A stretch of 64,000 bases of DNA from Solibaculum_A intestinale (lineage in GTDB: Bacteria; Bacillota; Clostridia; Oscillospirales; Acutalibacteraceae). The stretch is from NCBI RefSeq assembly GCF_040096205.1, contig NZ_JBBMFD010000001.1:310001-374000 (forward strand), given 5' to 3'. The translations under genes were made by a program, and so were the position numbers. This document shows, piece by piece, positions 1 through 7,553 of this stretch; position 1 is the stretch's first letter, and each line of letters starts with the position of its first letter. The notes under the pieces were generated by a model. It worked only from the letters and a program-made list of their open reading frames with translations. It searched no databases and was not told the DNA's origin.

Positions 1-12
1 TCGGTGAATCAT
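1..12 (-). CDS. scfB: SCIFF radical-SAM maturase, first four codons only (partial)
   Basis: Only ATG and three more codons (Met-Ile-His-Arg) lie in the window; the gene continues past the left edge. A strong ribosome binding site (AGGAGG at about 19-26, read on the minus strand) precedes the ATG. The gene directly upstream on the same strand is the SCIFF peptide precursor, and its radical-SAM thioether-forming maturase is normally the next gene, usually beginning Met-Ile-His. The identity is inferred from position and this short start, not from any domain. Confidence 0.55.
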
Positions 13-78
13 AAGTACCTCCTCCTAGGCCGCCTATGCAGCCGTGCGGACAACGGGATTTTCTCAAAAAGGACATAA

Positions 79-107
79 TTTAAGGGACAGAAACTCTGTC
101 CCTTAAA
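79..107 (-). terminator. Intergenic hairpin between SCIFF precursor and maturase
   Basis: A 12-bp perfect inverted repeat (TTTAAGGGACAG and its complement) surrounds a 5-nt loop. It lies between the precursor stop and the maturase ribosome binding site. No long T-run follows, so it is probably a partial terminator or mRNA-stabilising hairpin that lets the peptide be made in excess over the enzyme. Confidence 0.55.
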
Positions 108-134
108 CGGCAAACCCTGATTTTGTCCGGGTTC

Positions 135-272
135 TTACTTCTCGCACTTCTGGTTGGCAACCGTGCAGGAAGTCTTGCAGGCGGACTGGCAGGAAGCCTG
201 GCATTCGCCGCAACCGCCCTTCGCCGCGCTCTCCTTGAGATTGGCCTTGTTGATGGTCTTGATATGGCTCAT
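135..272 (-). CDS. scfA: SCIFF ranthipeptide precursor
   Basis: This encodes a 45-residue peptide with the 'six cysteines in forty-five residues' pattern. It begins MSHIKTINKANLKES and has Cys21, 24, 28, 32, 36 and 43 in a Gly/Ser/Ala/Thr-rich tail ending in Lys. In characterised relatives a radical-SAM enzyme joins cysteine sulfurs to neighbouring residues by thioether links. The ATG at 272 is chosen because GGGAGGT lies about 9 nt upstream and the family starts exactly here; an open frame continues to 452 but has no family match. It has its own promoter at 441-469. The biological role of SCIFF is not settled, and quorum-type signalling has been proposed. Confidence 0.93.
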   Translation of the reverse strand: MSHIKTINKANLKESAAKGGCGECQASCQSACKTSCTVANQKCEK

Positions 273-434
273 TCGTTTGTACCTCCCTTGCCCGTTCATT
301 GGTCGTCCATTTGCCACAAGCAAAGCGGCTGTGCTGCTTTGCTGCGGTACAATGGTTTTCACGGATGAAAGCCCACGGACTCCCATCCGAAGCGGTATGA
401 CACCGCTTCGACGGCTTTCAAAAGCCGCCGCTGT
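273..434 (-). promoter_or_regulatory. Structured 5' leader of the SCIFF gene
   Basis: Between the predicted transcription start (about 434) and the SCIFF ATG lie about 160 nt without a credible gene. The leader holds a perfect 9-bp hairpin (388-396 with 402-410) and a second, imperfect one (about 319-343). No known riboswitch class was recognised. A 160-nt leader is long for a 45-residue peptide. Confidence 0.4.
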
Positions 435-440
435 AGGGAT

Positions 441-469
441 ATTATAGCACAAAAGAAACCCGGTTTCAA
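441..469 (-). promoter_or_regulatory. Promoter of the SCIFF gene
   Basis: Minus-strand TTGAAA (464-469), 17-bp spacer and TATAAT (441-446). This is a near-consensus housekeeping promoter just after the stop codon of the upstream membrane-protein gene, so the peptide gene can be transcribed on its own. Confidence 0.75.
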
Positions 470-476
470 ATAAAAC

Positions 477-881
477 CTATCTTTTTCGCAGATTGACCCC
501 TAAAATTCCGCCCAGAGCGCCCGCCACCGGCATGGAGATGAGCTTAATGAGCGTAGCCATTCCCAGCGTCTCCCCGGCGGCGGACACGCTGATGATAAAC
601 AAAACCGCAAACAGCACAAAACCAGTGATGGCGCCGAACAGCGCCCCTTTTGACCGGATCATCCGCGCCGTCATAAGCCCGCCGAAAAAGGCGCCCACCG
701 AAGCTGCCGTGGTGGCCAGCGGCGTCACCGCCGACTGGGGAATATTGTTCATCGAAATGATTAACGAAAACAAAAGCAGCGCCAGCGCGCAGATCAGCGC
801 ACCGCCGGAAATTCCAATCATGATCGGCTTGACTTTCACCGTCATACTGCTGTTCTCCGGACTGACACGATCGGTTCTCAT
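477..881 (-). CDS. TIGR04086-type small integral membrane protein
   Basis: 134 residues with four predicted membrane helices (about 20-45, 53-74, 82-103 and 110-130) separated by short polar loops. Length, topology and the glycine/alanine-rich helices fit the TIGR04086/YrzE family, whose function is unknown. The family is often found between yajC and the SCIFF gene in Clostridia, as here. The ATG at 881 has GGGGAGGG about 8 nt upstream. The family call comes from pattern and context recognition only. Confidence 0.75.
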   Translation of the reverse strand: MRTDRVSPENSSMTVKVKPIMIGISGGALICALALLLFSLIISMNNIPQSAVTPLATTAASVGAFFGGLMTARMIRSKGALFGAITGFVLFAVLFIISVSAAGETLGMATLIKLISMPVAGALGGILGVNLRKR

Positions 882-987
882 GGAAAAGCCCTCCCCTTAT
901 TCGGCCTAGCATTTCGTACCCGGCATTCCACCCGTTTGGATGCCGCCTACCAAATGATATTCCCAGGGGAAGGCAATTATGCGTTGC

Positions 988-1320
988 TTATTTGTCGTGA
1001 ACGGTGTTGTTGGTCTGGACCGCCCATTTCATAATGCGGACCTTGTCCCGGTCGGCACCCGTCTCGATCAAAAGCGAATCCTCTTTCATGCTGACAACCT
1101 TGCCAACAATTCCGCCGATGGTCACGATCTCGTCGCCCACCTGCAAATTGTCGCGCATCTTGGCCTCTTCCTTCTGCTTCTTGCGCTGGGGACGAATCAA
1201 AATAAAGTACATGACCACGATCATCAAAGCGATCAGGCCAAACTGCAAAATCATCGTCATCGTGCCGTTGGCGCCGGCCGCCGCGTTTGCGTCTAGGAGC
1301 TGAAGTCCTTGTTCTACCAT
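988..1320 (-). CDS. yajC: Preprotein translocase subunit YajC
   Basis: A 110-residue accessory subunit of the SecDF-YajC membrane complex that assists Sec-dependent export. It has one membrane helix (about 22-42), then the family's basic IRPQRKKQKE stretch and the DNLQVGDEIVTIGGIVGKV beta-rich domain. The ATG at 1320 is preferred over an in-frame TTG six codons earlier because GGAGGT lies about 10 nt before the ATG. It follows tgt on the same strand, the usual tgt-yajC order, and is probably co-transcribed with it. Confidence 0.95.
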   Translation of the reverse strand: MVEQGLQLLDANAAAGANGTMTMILQFGLIALMIVVMYFILIRPQRKKQKEEAKMRDNLQVGDEIVTIGGIVGKVVSMKEDSLLIETGADRDKVRIMKWAVQTNNTVHDK

Positions 1321-1387
1321 TACACAAAACACCTCCAAAAGTATTCCCGATCATTATAGCGGGTAAATAAGGCACTTGCAAGCTTTT

Positions 1388-2518
1388 TTAAATGCGTTTG
1401 TCCAGCACCGGGGCAAATTTTACATATAGTTCATCAAATTGGGCGTTCTCAATAGCGAACCGGATCTTTTCCAGTAAAGTATTGTAGAAATAGAGATTGT
1501 GCATGACGCAAAGCCGCATGGCCAGCATCTCCCCGCATTTGAACAAATGCCGGATATAGGCTCTGGAATGCCGGCGGCAGGCAGGGCAGTCACATTCTTC
1601 GTCAATGGGCTTATGGTCGAGCTTATACTTCTCATTGTTTAAATTACGGATTCCTTCCCAAGTAAACACATGGGCATGGCGACCGTTTCGGCTGGGCATG
1701 ACGCAGTCGAAAAGATCCACTCCGCGGCGCACCGCTTCCAGAATGTTCACCGGCGTACCCACCCCCATGAGATACCGGGGCTTGTCCTTTGGCATAAAGG
1801 GAGTGACCGTGTCGATGATGCGGTACATGTCCTCAGCGGGCTCCCCCACCGCCAGACCTCCGATAGCATAGCCGTCTAAGTTTAATTCTGCGATTTCCTG
1901 CATGTGCTGCGCCCGCAGGTCATCAAAAGTGCAGCCCTGGTTGATGCCGAAGAGCATCTGCTTTTTATTTAAGGTATCCGGCAAGTGATTCAGCCGCTGC
2001 ATCTCCGCCTGGCAGCGCTTGAGCCAGCGCACCGTCCTGCGGCAGGAAGCGGCGGCATAGTCGTAGGCCGCAGGGTTTTCCACGCATTCGTCGAAGGCCA
2101 TGGCGATGGTAGAGCCCAAGTTCGACTGGATGCGCATGCTTTCCTCCGGGCCCATGAAAATTTTCCGCCCGTCCACATGGGAGGAAAAGTGTACCCCCTC
2201 CTCCTTGATTTTGCGCAGGGAGGCCAGGGAAAAAACCTGAAATCCGCCCGAATCGGTCAGAATCGGCCCGTCCCAGCCGGTAAAGGCGTGCAGCCCCCCG
2301 TATTCCCGGATCAGATCGTCTCCGGGGCGGACATGCAAATGATAGGTATTGCACAGCTGCACCTGGCATTTCAGGTCCTTGAGGTCATAGGCGGACACGG
2401 CGCCGCGGATAGCGCCCGCCGTGGCTACATTCATAAAGGCAGGCGTCTGCACCGTGCCGTGAGGGGTGACGAACTCGCCCCGCCGGGCCCGTCCTTGGGT
2501 ATGGGTAATGGTAAGCAT
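1388..2518 (-). CDS. tgt: tRNA-guanine (queuine) transglycosylase
   Basis: A 376-residue enzyme that swaps guanine 34 of tRNAs with GUN anticodons for the queuosine precursor preQ1. Visible are the TDSGGFQVFS substrate-binding loop with general-base Asp89, the FDCVMPSRNGRHA motif with the nucleophilic Asp, and the C-terminal zinc site (CDCPACRRHSRAYIRHL plus a downstream His). Length is normal for bacterial Tgt. It is the first gene after a good promoter (2573-2601). queA, its common neighbour, is not in the window. Confidence 0.97.
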   Translation of the reverse strand: MLTITHTQGRARRGEFVTPHGTVQTPAFMNVATAGAIRGAVSAYDLKDLKCQVQLCNTYHLHVRPGDDLIREYGGLHAFTGWDGPILTDSGGFQVFSLASLRKIKEEGVHFSSHVDGRKIFMGPEESMRIQSNLGSTIAMAFDECVENPAAYDYAAASCRRTVRWLKRCQAEMQRLNHLPDTLNKKQMLFGINQGCTFDDLRAQHMQEIAELNLDGYAIGGLAVGEPAEDMYRIIDTVTPFMPKDKPRYLMGVGTPVNILEAVRRGVDLFDCVMPSRNGRHAHVFTWEGIRNLNNEKYKLDHKPIDEECDCPACRRHSRAYIRHLFKCGEMLAMRLCVMHNLYFYNTLLEKIRFAIENAQFDELYVKFAPVLDKRI

Positions 2519-2572
2519 GGGTTTCCTCGTTTCTTTGTGGCATTTTTCGCAATTCCTTGCGTCTAAATTCTT

Positions 2573-2601
2573 ATTATACCAGCCTAAAAGACCGGAAGCA
2601 A
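2573..2601 (-). promoter_or_regulatory. Promoter of tgt-yajC
   Basis: Minus-strand TTGCTT (2596-2601), 17-bp spacer and TATAAT (2573-2578), about 55 nt upstream of the tgt ATG. Confidence 0.65.
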
Positions 2602-2795
2602 GCGCCCCGCCTCATCCTACGCTACTTCCTCTTTCAGCCAAATTAGGTCCTTTGCCTTTCTTCCATGTTATTTACAGGCGCTTTTGAGCATCCCTTTCCT
2701 TTGGCGGTAAACATCCTTCCGCCACTGTCAGTAAAACGGCACGCCATAGGATATAATATAGATATTTCATTCTATAATTTATCGAATAAAGATGT

Positions 2796-2827
2796 AAAGG
2801 CGATTATCTTGTCAGATAATCGCCTTT
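2796..2827. terminator. 14-bp perfect hairpin between amylase and tgt
   Basis: A perfect inverted repeat (AAAGGCGATTATCT and its complement) has a 4-nt loop. The plus strand continues TTTCTTATT and the minus strand is only weakly T-rich. It most likely ends the GH13 transcript. The rest of 2602-2921 is AT-rich and has no gene that I can support. Confidence 0.55.
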
Positions 2828-2921
2828 CTTATTAGCGAATTTATTTTCTAAAAGGATGAGATGCGAAAAAGAGGAATATGGATAAATATTCTATAGTTTT
2901 ATAGCATAAATCCGCTTTTCC

Positions 2922-4229
2922 TCAGAATATTTCCCAATAAAAGGCGCTGTAAGGAGGCAGCTCGCTGCCGCCCCCGAAGTCGTGTACCTTTCCGGTGAGC
3001 AAATCCCTGGCCCGGCCGGCACCTGCATCAAAGTGAGCGGTGTAGGGATTGGAATCGGCATTGATGGCCGTAAGCACCCTGTGCCCTTCGAAAGCGCGCT
3101 CAAAGATCACCTGCTTATTTTGCAGCAAAACCGAGCGGAAGTCTCCATAGCAGAGGGCTTTGCTTTTCTTATGGGCGGCAGCGCACCTGGCAATCCATTC
3201 GGTCAGCTCTGTTTTCTCAGGCGCGTCAAAGCATGGGCGAAGGGCATGATCCCCCTGGGCCTTCTCCCCTCTCGCTCCCCATTCGCTGCCGTAGTACACA
3301 CAGGGAATCCCCGGCATGGCGAACAAAAGAGCGTAAATAAGCGGAAGATGCGCCGGGTCATGCAGGATGGAAGCCACCCGGGTCACGTCGTGGTTGTCCA
3401 CGAAGTTAAATAGGTGCTTGCCCTTATACAAGGTCCAGTTCTCCGGGCCGAACTGGCGCAGGAGGGAATGGGTGATCTCAAAGAGGTTGAGGCTGTTAAA
3501 GCTGGAGTAAAGTCCCTTGTAGCACTCATAGTTGGTGGCAGAATGAAGCATCGAGCCGCCGAGAATGCGGTTGTAGTCCCCGCCTAAGATTTCGCCTACC
3601 AAGAAAAAGTCCGGCTTTAAGGTGTCGGTAAAGAAACGCAGCCGGTGCAAAAACTCCGGGTCCAGGCAATAAGCCACATCCAGACGCAGGCCGTCGATGT
3701 CGAACTGCTCCACCCAGCCCCGGATGCATTCGAATAGATGATGGATCACCGCCTCGTTTCGCAGGTTGAGCTTGACAAGCTCATAATGGCCTTCCCAGCC
3801 CTCGTACCACAGCCCGTCGTGATAGCCGTTGTCGCCGCCGAAGTGGATCAAAAACCAGTCCTTATAAGGGGAAGCCTCCCGGTTTTTGAGCACGTCCTGA
3901 AAGGCCCAGAAGCCCCGGCCCACATGGTTGAACACCCCGTCGAGCACCACCCGGATACCATTTTGGTGCAGGGTATCGCAGACTGCGGCAAAGTCCTCAT
4001 TGGTGCCCAGGCGGCCGTCTATTTTCCGGTAGTCCCGGGTGTCGTACCCGTGCGCGTCCGACTCGAAGACAGGAGAAAAATAGACGGCGTCTGCGCCCAC
4101 GCTTTTGATATGCTCCACCCAATCGACCACCTTGCCGATGCGGTTGACGGTCACCCCGTCGTTCTCCCAAGGCGCTCCGCAAAATCCAAGCGGATAGATT
4201 TGATAGAATACGCTTTCATATGCCCACAT
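2922..4229 (-). CDS. GH13 alpha-amylase-family glycosidase
   Basis: A 435-residue (beta/alpha)8 glycoside hydrolase without a signal peptide, so probably cytoplasmic and acting on maltodextrins. All four GH13 regions are present: DGVFNH (97-102), GLRLDVA with nucleophile Asp184, GEIL with acid/base Glu213, and NFVDNHD with transition-state Asp281. A short beta-sandwich-like C-terminus follows. The start is the ATG at 4229, with AAGGGG about 10 nt upstream. An in-frame TTG at 4295 overlaps the promoter -10 box and is rejected. The exact specificity (amylase, neopullulanase or cyclomaltodextrinase) cannot be told from motifs. No sugar transporter is adjacent. Confidence 0.88.
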   Translation of the reverse strand: MWAYESVFYQIYPLGFCGAPWENDGVTVNRIGKVVDWVEHIKSVGADAVYFSPVFESDAHGYDTRDYRKIDGRLGTNEDFAAVCDTLHQNGIRVVLDGVFNHVGRGFWAFQDVLKNREASPYKDWFLIHFGGDNGYHDGLWYEGWEGHYELVKLNLRNEAVIHHLFECIRGWVEQFDIDGLRLDVAYCLDPEFLHRLRFFTDTLKPDFFLVGEILGGDYNRILGGSMLHSATNYECYKGLYSSFNSLNLFEITHSLLRQFGPENWTLYKGKHLFNFVDNHDVTRVASILHDPAHLPLIYALLFAMPGIPCVYYGSEWGARGEKAQGDHALRPCFDAPEKTELTEWIARCAAAHKKSKALCYGDFRSVLLQNKQVIFERAFEGHRVLTAINADSNPYTAHFDAGAGRARDLLTGKVHDFGGGSELPPYSAFYWEIF

Positions 4230-4283
4230 TCGGTACCAGCCCCTTCTTTTTTCAGTGAAAACGGCATTTCTGCCCCATGCCTT

Positions 4284-4311
4284 ATTATAGTCCAAACGCC
4301 CCCGATTGTAA
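4284..4311 (-). promoter_or_regulatory. Promoter of the GH13 gene
   Basis: Minus-strand TTACAA (4306-4311), 16-bp spacer and TATAAT (4284-4289), about 55 nt upstream of the chosen ATG. Confidence 0.55.
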
Positions 4312-4364
4312 CCGCGAAAAGAGAAAAAAACAAGCGCCCCGCAAAAAAGGCGAAAAAAACAGGC

Positions 4365-4393
4365 TTGACAAGGGAATTTTGGCGGATTATACT
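4365..4393 (+). promoter_or_regulatory. Promoter of the thiamine operon
   Basis: Consensus TTGACA (4365-4370), 17-bp spacer and TATACT (4388-4393). Transcription would start near 4400, just before the riboswitch. Confidence 0.85.
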
Positions 4394-4417
4394 AGAAAAA
4401 ACAAAAGAATAAGACGC

Positions 4418-4511
4418 AAGAACTGGGGAGCCAATGAAATTGGCTGAGAGTGAGGTGTGGTCCTCTTACTCATGGAACCTGTGCGGTTAGTACCGGCGGA
4501 GGGAGTTTCGA
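4418..4511 (+). ncRNA. TPP (THI-box) riboswitch aptamer
   Basis: The conserved THI-box parts appear in order: GGGGAGCC, GGCTGAGAGTG, GGAACCTG and CCGGCGGAGGGAG. It sits between a strong promoter and thiazole-synthesis genes and is followed by an intrinsic terminator. Binding of thiamine pyrophosphate should promote termination and shut off the operon. Confidence 0.95.
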
Positions 4512-4544
4512 GCTTAAAAACGGATTTTTGTTCCGAATTGAGTA

Positions 4545-4586
4545 AGGCCAAACGTACCGAGCGCGGTGCGTTTGGCCTTTTTCTTT
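4545..4586 (+). terminator. Riboswitch-controlled terminator
   Basis: A GGCCAAACG / CGTTTGGCC stem is followed by TTTTTCTTTT. It lies between the TPP aptamer and thiS and forms the expression platform. Confidence 0.85.
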
Positions 4587-4606
4587 TGCAAAAAGGAGGA
4601 AATCAA

Positions 4607-4801
4607 ATGAAGCTTAACGGTCAAGCATGTCCCTTGGAGGAACCGGTATCCTTGCTTTCCTATCTAACGGCATTGGGCTGCGATCCTGCTAAGGTGGCGG
4701 TAGAGCGAAACGGCCAGATTGTGCCCAAAGCCCAGTTTGCCTGCGTTATTCTAACGGACACCGACGAGCTGGAAGTGGTCAGCTTTGTGGGAGGCGGCTG
4801 A
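4607..4801 (+). CDS. thiS: Sulfur carrier protein ThiS
   Basis: A 64-residue beta-grasp sulfur carrier ending in the required Gly-Gly (VVSFVGGG). ThiF adenylates this end, which is then converted to a thiocarboxylate that gives sulfur to ThiG. The ATG at 4607 follows AAAGGAGGA by about 7 nt. It is the first gene of the riboswitch operon, and thiF starts 3 nt after its stop. Confidence 0.92.
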   Translation: MKLNGQACPLEEPVSLLSYLTALGCDPAKVAVERNGQIVPKAQFACVILTDTDELEVVSFVGGG

Positions 4802-4804
4802 GAG

Positions 4805-5614
4805 ATGCTGCGGGTCACGGTAAACGGGAAAGAGGAAAAAGCTTTGGAAGGGGAAACCGTTTCTTCCCTGGCAAAGCGGCTCTCTATTGCCGCGGATGTC
4901 TATATCCGCAACGGATTCGCCGTGGAAGGAACGCTTCCTCTTAGAAACGGGGACCAAATTACCCTCATTGAGAAGGGAAAAATGCCGGACAAAGCCCAGC
5001 TTGAACGCATGATGGCCGCCCGGCATACCCCATATGTTCATGAACGGGTGAAAAAGGCCACGGTAGGAATCGCGGGCCTGGGAGGCTTGGGGTCGAACAT
5101 TGCGGTGATGCTGGCCCGCACCGGCGTGGGCCGACTTATCCTCGCGGACTTTGATCTGGTAGAGCCCAGCAACTTAAACCGGCAGAGCTACCTGATGCGT
5201 CATCTGGGCAGGCCCAAAACCGAGGCGCTCAAAGAGCAGATTGGGGAAATCAATCCTTATGTCTCGGTAGATACCCATACTGTGCGGGTGGAGGAAGCCA
5301 ATGCCGCCGCCCTTTTCGGGGACTGCGACGTGGTGTGCGAAGCGTTTGACGACCCTGCATCCAAGGCGGCGCTGGTGAGCGCTTTGCTGGAAGGACGGCC
5401 CAAAATCAAACTGGTGGCCGCCTCCGGTATGGCCGGGTTTGAAAGCGCCAATTCGATTAAGACCGTGCGCCGGTTTGAAAACCTTTACCTGTGCGGCGAC
5501 GGTACGAATGAGGCAAGGGAAGGGAATGGCCTGATGGCACCGCGGGTGACGGTCTGCGCCGCTCATCAGGCTAACATGGCCCTGCGCCTCTTGCTGGGAA
5601 TCACAGAGGTTTAA
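4805..5614 (+). CDS. thiF: ThiS adenylyltransferase ThiF with N-terminal ThiS-like domain
   Basis: 269 residues in two parts. Residues 1-60 resemble a ThiS beta-grasp fold but lack the terminal Gly-Gly, so this part cannot carry sulfur. Residues 65-269 form an E1-like domain with the nucleotide loop GLGGLGSN (91-98), the acidic DFD (115-117) and NLNRQSY (123-129). It activates the ThiS C-terminus with ATP. No CXXC zinc pair of the E. coli ThiF/MoeB type is seen. Such ThiS-like-ThiF fusions are known in Clostridia. It is tightly spaced with thiS and thiG. Confidence 0.9.
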   Translation: MLRVTVNGKEEKALEGETVSSLAKRLSIAADVYIRNGFAVEGTLPLRNGDQITLIEKGKMPDKAQLERMMAARHTPYVHERVKKATVGIAGLGGLGSNIAVMLARTGVGRLILADFDLVEPSNLNRQSYLMRHLGRPKTEALKEQIGEINPYVSVDTHTVRVEEANAAALFGDCDVVCEAFDDPASKAALVSALLEGRPKIKLVAASGMAGFESANSIKTVRRFENLYLCGDGTNEAREGNGLMAPRVTVCAAHQANMALRLLLGITEV

Positions 5615-5638
5615 CCTCGATAAAAGGAGACGACACAA

Positions 5639-6409
5639 ATGCAAAAAGATACGCTCCTCATCGGAGGAAAGGAATTTACCTCCCGGTTCTTTCTGGGGAC
5701 GGGAAAATTTTCTCTGGAGAAAACGAAAGAAACCATCGAAAGTGGCGGAGTGGAAATGGTAACGCTGGCCCTGCGCCGGGCGAATTTGGGCGGCGGGGGC
5801 AATATTCTCGACTATATCCCGAAAACTGTCACCCTCCTGCCCAACACCTCCGGGGCCCGGGATGCAAAGGAAGCGGTGCGCATCGCCCGGCTCGCCCGGG
5901 AGCTTGGCTGCGGGGACTTTGTGAAAATCGAGGTCATCAATGACACGAAATACCTGATGCCGGACAATATGGAGACCATCAAGGCCACCGAAATCCTCGC
6001 CAAGGAAGGGTTCGTGGTCCTGCCCTACATCAGCCCCGACCTGATCGCGGCCCGAGCCCTCCAAGATGCGGGCGCCGCCGCCATCATGCCTCTGGGCGCC
6101 CCCATCGGCAGCAACAAAGGCCTTTTGACCCGTGATTTTGTCCGCATGCTCATTGAGGAAATCGACCTGCCCATCGTGGTGGACGCGGGAATCGGCCGCC
6201 CCTCCCAGGCCTGCGAGGCTATGGAGATGGGCGCGGCGGCGGTGCTGGCGAACACGGCGGTGGCTACCGCCAAAGACGTGGTAGCCATGGCCCGCGCTTT
6301 TAAGCTGGCGGTAGAGGCGGGCCGGGCCGCTTATCTGGCGGGGCTTGGACGGGTGCTCGAATACACCGGCGAGGCTTCCTCTCCCCTGACCGGCTTTTTG
6401 CAGGACTAA
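5639..6409 (+). CDS. thiG: Thiazole synthase ThiG
   Basis: A 256-residue TIM-barrel enzyme that joins deoxyxylulose 5-phosphate, dehydroglycine and ThiS-thiocarboxylate sulfur into the thiazole phosphate. The Schiff-base lysine is Lys96 in GDFVKIEVI, and phosphate-binding VDAGIGRPSQA and VLANTAVA loops are visible. The deoxyxylulose phosphate could come from dxs in the same window (19410-21272). RBS AAAGGAG precedes the ATG. Confidence 0.97.
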   Translation: MQKDTLLIGGKEFTSRFFLGTGKFSLEKTKETIESGGVEMVTLALRRANLGGGGNILDYIPKTVTLLPNTSGARDAKEAVRIARLARELGCGDFVKIEVINDTKYLMPDNMETIKATEILAKEGFVVLPYISPDLIAARALQDAGAAAIMPLGAPIGSNKGLLTRDFVRMLIEEIDLPIVVDAGIGRPSQACEAMEMGAAAVLANTAVATAKDVVAMARAFKLAVEAGRAAYLAGLGRVLEYTGEASSPLTGFLQD

Positions 6410-6442
6410 ACACGCAACTTTGGAAAGGAAGCGAAGACGAAA

Positions 6443-7543
6443 ATGACGGATCTTTTAGACGCGGTGATGGACCGGTATGACCGATATAACTTTGACGCCT
6501 TCACCGCCAGAGACGTGGCCGAGGCTCTCGAAAGCGAGAGCTTGAGCGAAGAGCAGTACGCAGCGCTCCTGTCCCCGGCGGCGGCCCCGTTTCTCGAGCA
6601 GATGGCCCGCAAGGCACAGCATCTGACCACCCGCCAGTTCGGCAACAGCGTGGGCCTCTACACCCCTCTTTATATCGCGAACTACTGTGTCAACCACTGC
6701 GTTTACTGCGGCTTTAATTGCCAAAATCACATCAACCGCGGCAAGCTGACCTTTGAGGAAATTGACCACGAGCTTGCCGCCATTGCGAAAACCGGCCTGC
6801 GGGAAATTCTCCTGCTGACCGGGGAATCCCGATACCATTCCGACGTGGAGTACATCGGCAAAGCGGTGGAGATTGCCAAGCAGTATTTTACCACCATCGG
6901 CATTGAGGTGTATCCCATGGAAGTGGAGGAATACGCCCATCTGCAGCGGTGCGGGGCGGACTTTGTGAGCGTCTATCAAGAAACCTACGACCGGGAAAAA
7001 TACGCCCAGGTACATTTAAGCGGCCCCAAACGGGACTTTGCCTACCGCTTCAACGCCCAGGAACGGGCGTTGATGGGCGGCATGCGCGGAGTGGGCGTGG
7101 GTGCCCTTTTAGGACTTGGTGATTTCAGGAAGGATGCCTTCGCCGCAGGGCTGCACGCAAGCTACCTGCAGAAGAAGTACCCCAAGGCGGAGGTCAGCTT
7201 TTCAGTTCCCCGGCTGCGCCCTTATAAGAACAACGCAGAGAACAGCTCCAATGACGTCCACGAGCCTCAGCTTCTCCAAGTGATGCTCGCCTACCGCCTG
7301 CTCCTCCCCTTTGCCGGGATCAACATTTCCACCCGGGAGCGGGCGGGATTCCGGGACCATGTGGTGGGTTTGGCCGCCACCAAGATTTCCGCCGGGGTTA
7401 AAACCGGCGTGGGCGGTCATGAGGAAGAGGAAAAGGGAGACGCCCAGTTTCAGATTTCCGACCCGAGAAGCGTCACCGAAATCGAGCAGATGCTTGTCGC
7501 CCGCGGAATGCAGCCGGTCTACCGGGACTACATCCGTATGTAA
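6443..7543 (+). CDS. thiH: 2-iminoacetate synthase ThiH (radical SAM tyrosine lyase)
   Basis: A 366-residue radical SAM enzyme that cleaves tyrosine to dehydroglycine and p-cresol, giving the C-N unit used by ThiG. The cluster motif CX3CX2C is CVNHCVYC (Cys82, 86, 89). The glycine-rich MRGVGVGALLGLGDF and the C-terminal biotin/thiamine-associated region (SVPRLRPY, ISTRERAGFRDH) are present. Choosing ThiH rather than ThiO fits an anaerobe. RBS GGAAAGGAAG precedes the ATG. Confidence 0.96.
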   Translation: MTDLLDAVMDRYDRYNFDAFTARDVAEALESESLSEEQYAALLSPAAAPFLEQMARKAQHLTTRQFGNSVGLYTPLYIANYCVNHCVYCGFNCQNHINRGKLTFEEIDHELAAIAKTGLREILLLTGESRYHSDVEYIGKAVEIAKQYFTTIGIEVYPMEVEEYAHLQRCGADFVSVYQETYDREKYAQVHLSGPKRDFAYRFNAQERALMGGMRGVGVGALLGLGDFRKDAFAAGLHASYLQKKYPKAEVSFSVPRLRPYKNNAENSSNDVHEPQLLQVMLAYRLLLPFAGINISTRERAGFRDHVVGLAATKISAGVKTGVGGHEEEEKGDAQFQISDPRSVTEIEQMLVARGMQPVYRDYIRM

Positions 7544-7553
7544 GGAGAAAAGA

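Noticed and set aside
273..452. N-terminal 60-residue extension of the SCIFF peptide frame
   Set aside because: Family members start at MSHIKT, a good RBS lies just before that ATG, and the extension overlaps the leader and promoter.
4230..4295. Earlier TTG start for the GH13 enzyme
   Set aside because: It overlaps a TATAAT -10 box; the ATG at 4229 has a ribosome binding site and matches the family's start.
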